Shown: positions 7,394-13,359 of the stretch, piece by piece
Layout of the letters: every line of letters starts with the position of its first letter
How positions within the stretch are numbered: the stretch's first letter is position 1
Origin: Clostridia bacterium
GTDB taxonomy: Bacteria; Bacillota; Clostridia; Christensenellales; Borkfalkiaceae
Length of the DNA: 19,299 nt
Assembly: GCA_017501125.1 (NCBI GenBank)
Contig: JAFVXN010000140.1
Coordinates: forward strand, 1-19,299
Direction: 5' to 3'
Made by a program: the position numbers and the translations under genes
The notes under the pieces: model-generated
What the model was told of the DNA's origin: nothing
Databases searched by the model: none
The model's input: only the letters and a program-made list of their open reading frames with translations

Positions 7394-7885
7394 TTACGGT
7401 TGCACGGAGATGCGTTTGTCCGCGCCTTCGCGCTCCGTCAAAACGCCTTCGATTTTGTATTTTTTCAAGATGAAGTGGGTGGCGGTGCCGATGACGCCGT
7501 CGAAGGTAGAGATACGCTCCGAGACGAATCTTGCCACCTTTTGCAAGGAGGTGTCGGCAATCATCACGACCAAATCGTACGCGCCGCTCATAAGATACAC
7601 CCCTTTTACCTCGGGGAAGGACGCTACCTGACGGGCGATACCGTCAAAGCCTTCGGCTTTCTTAGGCGATACCCTTACCTCGATAAGCGCCTCGACGAGG
7701 TCGTCGTCCGCCTTTTCGCTGTCGATAATCGCCGTGTATTTCACCAAGAGCCCGCGCGTCTCCATATCTTTTACGCAAGCCTTTACCTGCGCTTCGTCCA
7801 CGCCAAGCATCGCCGCCATCTTCGCCGTCGTGATGCGTGCGTCGTCCGTCAAAATCTCAACAATCCCTTTTTCCAAAGCCGTCAT
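7394..7885 (-). CDS. AsnC/Lrp-family transcriptional regulator
   Basis: The 163-residue protein has a winged helix-turn-helix at about residues 1-55 (DDARITTAKMAAMLGVDEAQVKA) and a RAM ligand-binding domain at about 65-150, including GVYLMSGAYDLVVMI. Family members bind amino acids through the RAM domain and form dimers to octamers. The start at 7885 has an AAAGGAG site. The gene sits between a small unknown gene (stop 27 bp upstream) and the aminotransferase (12 bp downstream), so it probably controls the operon it belongs to, as AlaR does in B. subtilis. Control in response to alanine is inference. Confidence 0.93.
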   Translation of the reverse strand: MTALEKGIVEILTDDARITTAKMAAMLGVDEAQVKACVKDMETRGLLVKYTAIIDSEKADDDLVEALIEVRVSPKKAEGFDGIARQVASFPEVKGVYLMSGAYDLVVMIADTSLQKVARFVSERISTFDGVIGTATHFILKKYKIEGVLTEREGADKRISVQP

Positions 7886-7912
7886 AGCCTTTCTCCTTTG
7901 CCTTATCGGCGA

Positions 7913-8170
7913 TTATACGAATACGTTCTCCAAAAACAACTGATCGTACGCAAAATGCTCCACGAAATCCTTCGCCGTAAATTTGACGTGATTGAATTTC
8001 GCATAGTTAAAAATGTGCGTCTTCATAAGCACGGGCGTCGGCACGTCCAGCGCCTGACAAATCTCCGTCAAATAATCAAAAAAATGGGAGTAGGTGAGTT
8101 TTTCATCCTTCTCGTACACCATTTGATGCTTGATTTTTCCGTCCGTAATCAGTTTCGCCCAAATTTTCAT
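7913..8170 (-). CDS. Small conserved clostridial protein of unknown function
   Basis: The 85-residue protein begins MKIWAKLITDGKI and has many aromatic residues (YSHFFDYLTEI, HIFNYAKFNHVKF, DFVEHFAYDQLFLENVF). It resembles small hypothetical proteins I associate with Clostridia; no function is known to me. There is no signal peptide or membrane segment, so it should be cytosolic. The frame is open upstream to 8230, but the ATG at 8170 is preferred because a near-consensus promoter ends 6 bp before it. This placement implies a leaderless mRNA, and no Shine-Dalgarno site is seen. It is probably the first gene of the unit that includes the Lrp regulator and aminotransferase. Confidence 0.75.
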   Translation of the reverse strand: MKIWAKLITDGKIKHQMVYEKDEKLTYSHFFDYLTEICQALDVPTPVLMKTHIFNYAKFNHVKFTAKDFVEHFAYDQLFLENVFV

Positions 8171-8176
8171 ACTATC

Positions 8177-8205
8177 ATTATACACGAACGCGCGCAAAAT
8201 GTAAA
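8177..8205 (-). promoter_or_regulatory. Sigma-A promoter giving an apparently leaderless transcript
   Basis: On the minus strand, TTTACA (8205-8200) and TATAAT (8182-8177) are exactly 17 bp apart. Only 6 bp (GATAGT) separate the -10 box from the ATG at 8170, so the predicted +1 is the A of that start codon. Confidence 0.75.
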
Positions 8206-8350
8206 CCGTTTTGCGACTTCTTCTGCTCATTTTTCTCTTTTCTTTTTCTATAAGTTTTACTTATGTTTTATCAAAAAGGGCATACGGCGACGACGAGGCA
8301 CATAAGATACCTTGTCTACCAAAAGACCTACGAGCGCAAAAGCGGAAAGG

Positions 8351-8413
8351 GCGAGGCGAAAAAATCGACCAAAAAGGAATTTTTTCGACGAAACTTCCCT
8401 TCTTTCGCCTCGC
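8351..8413 (+). repeat. Long inverted repeat with a competing inner hairpin upstream of the deacetylase
   Basis: A perfect 11-bp inverted repeat, GCGAGGCGAAA (8351-8361) and TTTCGCCTCGC (8403-8413), encloses 41 bp. An inner inverted repeat, CGAAAAAAT (8357-8365) and ATTTTTTCG (8379-8387), reuses part of the left arm, so the two stems cannot form together. It lies 28 bp before the preferred deacetylase start. The rest of this gap (8206-8350) contains a small palindrome, ATAAGT-TTT-ACTTAT (8250-8264), and no convincing plus-strand promoter. Confidence 0.55.
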
Positions 8414-8441
8414 GCAATCCATTATGATAGGACAGGTGCGC

Positions 8442-9203
8442 ATGTCAAGTAAACGCCGTATCGCCGCTATCGTTGCCGCGGCAATCACCGCCCTCTCCGC
8501 CGTCTGCGTATGCACCGCGGTAGGGGGATATTCCGTCCAAAAGACGGCGGCAAAAGCCACGAGAAAGTTGCCCATATACAGCGTTGCACGCACGGATAAG
8601 GCGGTGGCGATTTCTTTCGATTGCGCTTGGGGCGTCGAACACACGGACGCCATTTTAGACGCCTTGGAAAAGAACGAGATTCGATGCACCTTCTTCGCCG
8701 TGCAATTCTGGGTAGAAAAGTACCCCGAATACGCCAAAAAGATAGTGGAGGCGGGGCACGAACTGGGCACCCATAGCAAGACGCACCCGTATATGAGCAA
8801 ACTGTCCAAAGAGGCAATCGACGAGGAATTGTCCTCCTCCTGTAAGGCAATCGAAAAGGCGACGGGGGTACGCCCCACCCTCTTTCGTCCCCCGTACGGA
8901 GATTACGACGACCTGCTCGTCGAAAGGGCAAGCGAACAAAAACTGTTCACGATACAGTGGGACGTCGACTCGCTGGACTGGAAGAACTTATCGGCGACGG
9001 AGATCGCCCTGCGAATCATCAACGGCGTAGGAAGCGGCAGCATTATTCTTTGCCACAACAACGGCTTGCATACCGCAGAAGCGCTACCCATGGTCTTCTC
9101 CACCCTCAAAAATAGAGGTTTTTCCTTCCTGCCCATAGGAGAACTTATCTATCAGTCGGGCTACCAAATCGACCACACGGGCAAACAGCACCCCGTTCAG
9201 TAG
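8442..9203 (+). CDS. Polysaccharide deacetylase (NodB family), membrane-anchored or secreted
   Basis: With the ATG at 8442 the protein has 253 residues. An N-terminal hydrophobic segment (about 7-30) is a signal peptide or anchor, and a NodB domain fills about 52-235. Motifs are SFDCAWG (58-64), GTHSKTH (109-115) with metal ligands His111 and His115, RPPYGDYD (149-156), WDVDSLDW (173-180) and ILCHNN (202-207). The first motif has one Asp (Asp60) where classical enzymes have two (TFDDG); this SFD-AWG form is familiar in clostridial and sporulation-associated deacetylases. The C-terminus YQIDHTGKQ is also typical of that clostridial group. The enzyme would remove acetyl groups from cell-wall glycan, in vegetative wall or spore cortex. 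The start is uncertain: 8424 is an in-frame alternative, and the ribosome site (AGGACAGG) is weak. Confidence 0.88.
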   Translation: MSSKRRIAAIVAAAITALSAVCVCTAVGGYSVQKTAAKATRKLPIYSVARTDKAVAISFDCAWGVEHTDAILDALEKNEIRCTFFAVQFWVEKYPEYAKKIVEAGHELGTHSKTHPYMSKLSKEAIDEELSSSCKAIEKATGVRPTLFRPPYGDYDDLLVERASEQKLFTIQWDVDSLDWKNLSATEIALRIINGVGSGSIILCHNNGLHTAEALPMVFSTLKNRGFSFLPIGELIYQSGYQIDHTGKQHPVQ

Positions 9204-9261
9204 GCGGCAATCCGCCCTTTGCAATAAGAAATACGTTTGAAAAAACGCTTTGGAGGTTATT

Positions 9262-9978
9262 ATGAATTACGTCACGGAAAAAAACAACAAAGTCTGCCTC
9301 ACGGGAGAGATCGTCAGCGACGCCGTCTTTTCGCACGAGGTCTACGGAGAAGGGTTCTACGAGTTCTTCGTCCGCGTTATGCGCCTGTCGGGTCAGGCGG
9401 ATATCCTGCCCGTCACCGTCAGCGAGAGGCTGATTACGGGGGAGCATCTGGAAAAAGGCAAGACCATCTGCGCCGTCGGGCAGTTTAGGAGTTATAACAA
9501 AATCGAAGGCGGAAAATCGCGACTGATGCTCACCGTTTTCGCACGGGAAATTTTGTCCGATTGCGGAGATAAAAACCCCAACAGTATCGTTATGTCGGGG
9601 TATATTTGCAAGCCGCCCGTCTATCGCACCACCCCGTTCAACCGCGAGATTGCGGACGTCTTAATCGCCGTCAACCGCGCCTACAACAAGAGCGACTATA
9701 TCCCCTGCATCGCGTGGGGCAGGAACGCGCGCTTCGTGAAGAACTTAGGCGTCGGCGACAGGGTCGCCCTTTCGGGCAGAATCCAGAGCAGGGAATATCA
9801 AAAAAAGATAAGCGAAACGGAGATGAAGACGATGACCGCCTACGAGGTGTCCGTATCCAAACTCGCCGTCTTCGAGACGGACGAGGACTTCGACATCGAC
9901 AGCGAGTTCGACCTCTACTCCCTCTCCCCCAACAAACAAACGACGGACGGCGAGGAAGATTTTGCTCGTTCGGTATAA
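9262..9978 (+). CDS. ssb: Single-stranded DNA-binding protein with two OB folds
   Basis: The 238-residue protein appears to hold two consecutive OB-fold domains of SSB type. The first covers about 8-100 (NKVCLTGEI, YEFFVRVMR, and DILPVTVSERL in place of the usual IPCVAWGK). The second covers about 108-205 (SIVMSGYI, then ADVLIAVNRAYNKSDYIPCIAWGRNARF, a strong SSB signature). Bacterial SSB usually has one OB fold and an acidic tail ending DDDIPF. Here the tail is acidic (207-233) but ends DFARSV, so the canonical partner-binding tip is not evident. It may be an accessory SSB of clostridial type. The ATG at 9262 follows GGAGG at ideal spacing, and a strong terminator follows the stop. It is probably in a unit with the deacetylase or by itself. 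Confidence 0.85.
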   Translation: MNYVTEKNNKVCLTGEIVSDAVFSHEVYGEGFYEFFVRVMRLSGQADILPVTVSERLITGEHLEKGKTICAVGQFRSYNKIEGGKSRLMLTVFAREILSDCGDKNPNSIVMSGYICKPPVYRTTPFNREIADVLIAVNRAYNKSDYIPCIAWGRNARFVKNLGVGDRVALSGRIQSREYQKKISETEMKTMTAYEVSVSKLAVFETDEDFDIDSEFDLYSLSPNKQTTDGEEDFARSV

Positions 9979-9995
9979 GAATAACTTATAATTGT

Positions 9996-10031
9996 GCCGC
10001 CCTCTTGCGTTTTAGAGGGCGGCTTTTTGTT
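9996..10031 (+). terminator. Intrinsic terminator after the SSB-like gene
   Basis: A 10-bp perfect GC-rich stem, GCCGCCCTCT (9996-10005) and AGAGGGCGGC (10014-10023), has an 8-nt loop and is followed by TTTTTGTTT. It starts 17 bp after the stop codon. Confidence 0.93.
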
Positions 10032-10102
10032 TATTGAGGGGGGCAGGGGCGCCCTTCGACAAAAACTCCCGACGTTCGATTTTTTATTTTGCCCGCGCGT
10101 TG

Positions 10103-10132
10103 GTCTTTTTCCTTTTTTCGGCGCATAGGTTA
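10103..10132 (+). promoter_or_regulatory. Candidate sigma-E (mother-cell) promoter of the SpoIVF-like pair
   Basis: GTCTTTTT (10103-10110) resembles the sigma-E -35 (GTCATATT, 6 of 8). CATAGGTT (10124-10131) resembles the -10 (CATACAnT), with 13 bp between them. Sigma-E drives spoIVFAB in B. subtilis. No good sigma-A promoter is seen in this gap. The match is imperfect and the call leans on the neighbours. Confidence 0.35.
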
Positions 10133-10170
10133 TAAGGCAGAAAGAAATACCCGTCAAAAGGAGAAGGATT

Positions 10171-11019
10171 ATGAACGAAGAAATCGAATACGCCGAAATG
10201 CTGGAGATACCCGTATCTACCGTCAACGTCGTCAAAAGAAGACGAAAGAACAAGCCCGCCGCCCTGCAACAGTCGCTCATTGATAAAGTCAACGAGCGCG
10301 TGTCCTTCGAGGAGAATCTCCCCGTCGCAGAAGACCCCGACCTCGTCCAAGAAAAAGAGGACGACGGGGAACACTTCGTCACGACCGTCGTGGAGGACGA
10401 GTTGCAACCCACCCGTTGGCAACGCTGGAAGTCGCGTTTTTCGCAACGGCGTTTTTGGCAGAGAGGCATACAAAGCGACGACCCGCCCACCAGAGCGGAA
10501 AAAATCGTCTACCGCGTGGAGTTCGCCTGCGCAGGGGCGTTGTGCCTTGCTATTTTTTTGACCAACGTTTTCATGCCCCACAGCGCCATCAACACCTTTT
10601 TTAAGACGATGACGACGCCCGCACCGCAAGAGGACAGCCGCGTCTTTTCCGATTTCACCTTGAGTTCCGTCGTCGGGGAATACTCCAACGCCGACGTCAG
10701 CGTTTCCGCAGAAGGGGTGATTAGTTTTACGGCGGAAGGGTGCGTATACCCTGCCGTAGACGGAGTGGTGACGGACGTCATCCGTAGCGGCGACGAATAC
10801 ACGGTAAAGATCGAACACGCGCCCACCTTTACGAGCGTCGTGGAAGGGGTGGACCACGTCTATTACCAAATCGGCGACGAAGTCAAACACAACGTCCCCG
10901 TTGCCTTTTCCGACGGAGAGGGGACGGTGCAGGTGACGATGTATTCCCAAGGAGAACTCTTATCTTGCCTTCAAATCGACGACGAGAACTGTCTGGCGTG
11001 GGTAGAATCTCAGCCGTAA
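10171..11019 (+). CDS. SpoIVFA-like membrane protein with degenerate M23 domain
   Basis: The 282-residue protein has a long charged N-terminal part (1-112, presumably cytosolic), one transmembrane helix at about 115-135, and a C-terminal beta-rich domain at about 185-270. That domain reads like a LytM/M23 fold (CVYPAVDGVVTDVI, YTVKIEHAP, QIGDEVKHNVPVAFS) but lacks the HxxxD and HxH zinc ligands. This is the architecture of SpoIVFA, which binds and restrains the intramembrane protease SpoIVFB in the mother cell until the SpoIVB signal arrives. The next gene is an SpoIVFB-like M50 protease that overlaps it by 55 bp, which supports the call. The ATG at 10171 has an AAAAGGAG site. Assignment rests on architecture and neighbour, since sequence similarity in this family is low. 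Confidence 0.72.
   Translation: MNEEIEYAEMLEIPVSTVNVVKRRRKNKPAALQQSLIDKVNERVSFEENLPVAEDPDLVQEKEDDGEHFVTTVVEDELQPTRWQRWKSRFSQRRFWQRGIQSDDPPTRAEKIVYRVEFACAGALCLAIFLTNVFMPHSAINTFFKTMTTPAPQEDSRVFSDFTLSSVVGEYSNADVSVSAEGVISFTAEGCVYPAVDGVVTDVIRSGDEYTVKIEHAPTFTSVVEGVDHVYYQIGDEVKHNVPVAFSDGEGTVQVTMYSQGELLSCLQIDDENCLAWVESQP
10949..10967 (+). promoter_or_regulatory. Ribosome site supporting a TTG start for the M50 protease
   Basis: AAGGAGAA (10949-10956) lies inside the SpoIVFA-like gene, with 10 bp between AAGGAG and an in-frame TTG at 10965. No ATG occurs before the first transmembrane segment in this frame. A later GTG at 10998 lacks such a site, so TTG is the better start. Confidence 0.6.
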
Positions 11020-11927
11020 AATCTTGGCGCGCAAAACTAAACCGCGCGCCCTTTCGACTGTCCGTCCACCCCCTGTTTCTGCTCGTCGGGGTATGGTATT
11101 GCTTTATCGGCAGGTTGCCCGCCTTTTTTATCAGCGCGTTGGTCGCCCTGCAACACGAGTGCGCGCACGCTTTCGCCGCCGATCGGTTGGGGTATCGGCT
11201 CAATCGGGTAGTGTTGATGCCCTACGGTGCCGTAATTGACGGCGACCTGTCGGGGATATCTTTGCGCGACGAAGCGTTCGTCGCCGCATGCGGTCCTTTG
11301 GCGAACTTCGCCACCGCCCTCTTTTTCGTCGCGTTGTGGTGGATTTTTCCCGACGCCTACGCCCTGACGGACACCGCCTGCTATACCTCCCTTTTTATCG
11401 GCCTTATCAACCTTTTGCCCTCTTATCCGCTGGACGGAGGGAGAGTGCTGATGAGCCTTCTACAAAGGGCTTTTTCCAAAAAACACCCACCCATGGTAGC
11501 GGCGAAACGCGCAAAAACCGTTTGTTTGACCCTATCTTTTCTCTTTTCCGCCGCCATGGTCGCGCTCTTTATCTATCTTTGCACGCAAGGCATAGTGCAG
11601 ATTACGCTACTCGTCTTCGCGCTCTTTTTGGCGTCGGGCGCCATGGGTCATCTTAAAAACAAGGCGGAATATCAGCGCATCGATTACTCCTTTAAGGGTG
11701 CGTTTCGTCGTGGCGTGACCGTCAAACACGTCGCCGTAGACGAGGACTGCACCGTCAAGCGCGCCTTGCGCTTTTTGGACGAAAGATCCTACGTCGCCTT
11801 TGAAATTTACGACAAAAAAGAGAGGCTTTTAGGCACTCTCTCGCAAAACGTCTTGGCGGAAAAATTCGTCGACGTGGACTTGTATCAACCCCTTGCTTCC
11901 CTCCTAAACGAAGGCGCGGAAGGGTAG
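10965..11927 (+). CDS. spoIVFB: SpoIVFB-like M50 site-2 protease with C-terminal CBS domain
   Basis: The 320-residue integral membrane metalloprotease carries the zinc motif HECAH at 64-68 inside a transmembrane helix. The second active-site motif NLLPSYPLDGGR (149-160) supplies Asp157. Further hydrophobic helices lie at about 33-60, 103-128, 135-152, 183-205 and 208-227. A single CBS-like domain follows at about 252-315 (VTVKHVAVDEDCTVKRALRFL). SpoIVFB cleaves pro-sigma-K during sporulation, and its CBS domain senses ATP. M50 proteases with CBS domains also occur in non-sporulating bacteria, so the substrate is inferred from the SpoIVFA-like partner. The gene overlaps that partner by 55 bp, implying coupled translation, and ends before a strong terminator. 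Confidence 0.85.
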   Translation: MPSNRRRELSGVGRISAVKSWRAKLNRAPFRLSVHPLFLLVGVWYCFIGRLPAFFISALVALQHECAHAFAADRLGYRLNRVVLMPYGAVIDGDLSGISLRDEAFVAACGPLANFATALFFVALWWIFPDAYALTDTACYTSLFIGLINLLPSYPLDGGRVLMSLLQRAFSKKHPPMVAAKRAKTVCLTLSFLFSAAMVALFIYLCTQGIVQITLLVFALFLASGAMGHLKNKAEYQRIDYSFKGAFRRGVTVKHVAVDEDCTVKRALRFLDERSYVAFEIYDKKERLLGTLSQNVLAEKFVDVDLYQPLASLLNEGAEG

Positions 11928-11934
11928 CGAAAAG

Positions 11935-11969
11935 CGGTCTTAGGTCACCCCTAAAACCGTTTTTTTTTT
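11935..11969 (+). terminator. Intrinsic terminator after the M50 protease gene
   Basis: CGGT-C-TTAGG (11935-11944) pairs with CCTAA-A-ACCG (11950-11959), with one mismatch and a 5-nt loop, followed by ten T residues. The opposite strand also has a T-rich tail (CTTTTCGC), so the site may serve the convergent minus-strand gene ending at 11982. Confidence 0.88.
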
Positions 11970-11981
11970 CGCAAAAAAATC

Positions 11982-12431
11982 TTAAAGATATTCCTTTAAG
12001 CGTTTTTCAAACCTTTCTTCGGCGTCGAGCAACGCACGCAGCAAATCTTTGATTTGTTGGTCGGCAAAGTCGGGCGGAAGTTCACTCTCCGTCTTGCGAA
12101 GAGCGGTAATCCCCATCAGCGTGCCTTGCAACATCATCTCGGCGATATGCGCACAGGAGTTGTCCGTCATCGTACTCATCTTAATCGAACCCCACATCAT
12201 CATCTTTTTGATGGCGCCAGGCTCTTTCAACTCAATCCCCCTGTCTTTGGCGAGCGCGGCGGCTCTGCCGCTGATTTTTTCGTATTCCTCGTGCTGCAAC
12301 TTGATTTCCGCACCCAGCCTTTCGTTGTCCACCTCGGGCAAGATGTTGGAGATGGACTGCAACGCCAGTTGACAGTTCCTATAAATCTCCGCGAGCGCCT
12401 CTTCGCTTTGTTTGATTTTCGTATCTTCCAT
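11982..12431 (-). CDS. Small helical protein of unknown function
   Basis: I do not recognise this 149-residue protein. It is predicted all-helical and charged, with no signal peptide or membrane helix. Pairs of acidic residues and histidines are spaced as in helical bundles (LQHEEYEKI near 60, CAHIAEMMLQG near 105, LLDAEERFEKRL near the end). A run MMMWGSIKMSTMTDNS is the least charged part. A ferritin-like four-helix bundle is possible but not shown. The ATG at 12431 follows AAAGGAG at good spacing, and the frame remains open upstream to 12467 without another ribosome site. The gene stands alone between a shared terminator region and a promoter with a 16-bp palindrome in its spacer. Confidence 0.8.
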   Translation of the reverse strand: MEDTKIKQSEEALAEIYRNCQLALQSISNILPEVDNERLGAEIKLQHEEYEKISGRAAALAKDRGIELKEPGAIKKMMMWGSIKMSTMTDNSCAHIAEMMLQGTLMGITALRKTESELPPDFADQQIKDLLRALLDAEERFEKRLKEYL

Positions 12432-12475
12432 AATTCTTACTCCTTTTGCCGTCAGTATGGCGCGCACAAGGAAAA

Positions 12476-12504
12476 ATTATGCCTTTTTGTATACAAAAAA
12501 TCAA
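12476..12504 (-). promoter_or_regulatory. Promoter of the small helical protein, with palindromic spacer
   Basis: On the minus strand, TTGATT (12504-12499) and CATAAT (12481-12476) are 17 bp apart. The spacer is almost entirely the perfect palindrome TTTTTGTATACAAAAA (12484-12499). The predicted start is near 12469, about 38 nt before the ATG. Confidence 0.6.
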
Positions 12505-12522
12505 AAAGCGTGGAAAAATTGC

Positions 12523-12552
12523 TTGACGGAAGGATTTTTATTGTGGTATATT
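12523..12552 (+). promoter_or_regulatory. Sigma-A promoter of rplU-rpmA
   Basis: TTGACG (12523-12528) and TATATT (12547-12552) are 18 bp apart, with an extended -10 (TGG before TATATT). The predicted start is near 12559, leaving a leader of about 94 nt. Confidence 0.8.
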
Positions 12553-12558
12553 AGTAGG

Positions 12559-12652
12559 CGAGCCGATAGAAACGGGCAGATTTAAGTTGCTTTTTTTGCT
12601 AGAAAAGCACGCCTAGGGTGTCTTCGAGACTGGAAAGAGGAGGTAAAAGTTT
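12559..12652 (+). ncRNA. Probable L21 leader (ribosomal protein autoregulatory element)
   Basis: The roughly 94-nt rplU leader can fold several stems, including GCUUUU/AAAAGC around 12590-12608 and a GUCU-UCG-AGAC stem just before the AAGAGGAGG ribosome site. Structured leaders upstream of rplU-rpmA, classed as the L21 leader, are established in Firmicutes. Position and the CUUCGAGACUG segment fit. I cannot run a covariance model, so this is a likely rather than certain match. Confidence 0.55.
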
Positions 12653-12958
12653 ATGTACGCAATTATCGACAACGGCAACAAGCAGTACAAGGTAAGCGAA
12701 GGCGACGTAGTAAAGGTGGAAAAACTTTCCGCTAACGTCGGCGACGAAGTTTCCTTCAAAGTGCTTATGGTTTCCGATGACAACGGTATCAAAACGGGTG
12801 CAGAAGTCGCTTCTGCCAAAGTGACCGCTTCCGTCGTTAGACAGGACAAGGACAAGAAGATCATCGTCTTCAAGTACAAAGCCAAGAAAAACGAACGTAA
12901 AAAGCAAGGTCACAGACAACCCTTCACCGCGGTTAAGATCGAAAAAATCGAACTCTAA
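12653..12958 (+). CDS. rplU: 50S ribosomal protein L21
   Basis: The 101-residue protein shows the L21 hallmarks: the start MYAIIDNGNKQYKVSEGD, the central GDEVSFKVLMV, and the C-terminal basic block KYKAKKNERKKQGHRQPF. L21 binds 23S rRNA in the large subunit. The length matches the family. The start is fixed by GAGGAGG 8 bp upstream. It is the first gene of an rplU-rpmA operon. In most Firmicutes a small protease gene (prp/ysxB) lies between the two; here only 51 bp separate them. Confidence 0.98.
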   Translation: MYAIIDNGNKQYKVSEGDVVKVEKLSANVGDEVSFKVLMVSDDNGIKTGAEVASAKVTASVVRQDKDKKIIVFKYKAKKNERKKQGHRQPFTAVKIEKIEL

Positions 12959-13009
12959 TCGCACCTGCCCTGCTTAGGGAGAAAAAAACTAATTAAGGAG
13001 ATAAGTAAA

Positions 13010-13300
13010 ATGATTTTTATCAGTTTATTTGCCCATAAGAAAGGTACCGGTTCGTCTCACAACGGTAGAGACAGCGAAGCAAAGCGCCTTGGTTGCAAAC
13101 GCAGCGACGGTCAGGTCGTTTTGGCTGGTAATATCCTCGTCCGTCAACGCGGCACGAAGATCCACCCCGGCAAAAACGTCGGCATCGGTAAAGACGATAC
13201 GCTCTTCGCGCTCATCGACGGCGTCGTAAAGTACGAAAGATTGGGTAAAGACAAAAAACAAGCCAGCGTATATCCCGCGGCTGAAAAAGTTGCTGAATAA
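13010..13300 (+). CDS. rpmA: 50S ribosomal protein L27 with short N-terminal leader
   Basis: The 96-residue protein is a clear L27 (AHKKGTGSSHNGRDSEAKRLG, RQRGTKIHPGKNVGIGKDDTLFALIDG). L27 reaches the peptidyl-transferase centre with its N-terminus. Most bacteria start directly at Ala-His-Lys-Lys, whereas Firmicutes carry a leader of about 9-12 residues (ending like LQFF) removed by the protease Prp. Here the leader is only seven residues, MIFISLF, before AHKKG, and no prp gene sits at the locus. No start codon exists at the Ala position, and AAGGAG lies 9 bp before the ATG at 13010, so the leader is real. Cleavage after Phe7 is inferred from the family. Confidence 0.97.
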   Translation: MIFISLFAHKKGTGSSHNGRDSEAKRLGCKRSDGQVVLAGNILVRQRGTKIHPGKNVGIGKDDTLFALIDGVVKYERLGKDKKQASVYPAAEKVAE

Positions 13301-13322
13301 TTAGCAGATTAGGATAAACGAA

Positions 13323-13349
13323 AGCCTTCCGCAAACGGAAGGCTTTTTT
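13323..13349. terminator. Bidirectional intrinsic terminator between rpmA and the EamA gene
   Basis: A perfect 9-bp stem, AGCCTTCCG (13323-13331) and CGGAAGGCT (13336-13344), has a CAAA loop and a run of T to 13349 on the plus strand. The minus strand reads CTTTCGTTT after the hairpin. Convergent genes end on both sides, 21 bp away on the plus side. Confidence 0.92.
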
Positions 13350-13359
13350 GTTGCGTTTT

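Noticed and set aside
8211..8441. Longer N-terminus for the deacetylase, starting at 8211 with a hydrophobic leader
   Set aside because: It would begin by the promoter of the divergent gene, has no ribosome site, and would put a charged 60-residue linker before the normal signal segment.
8261..8878. 205-residue minus-strand open frame opposite the deacetylase
   Set aside because: It mirrors the well-supported NodB gene, shows no recognisable motif and has no ribosome site.
9203..9220. Terminator after the deacetylase (GGCGG-CAAT-CCGCC)
   Set aside because: Only 5 bp of stem and three T residues; too weak to call.
10124..10132. Sigma-K -10 box (CATAGGTTA)
   Set aside because: The -10 matches CATAnnnTA, but no AC lies at the expected -35 distance, and a gene that activates sigma-K should precede it. 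Sigma-E is the better guess.
12599..12964. 121-residue minus-strand open frame opposite rplU
   Set aside because: It is a shadow of the L21 gene, with Phe/Val/Leu-rich antisense composition.
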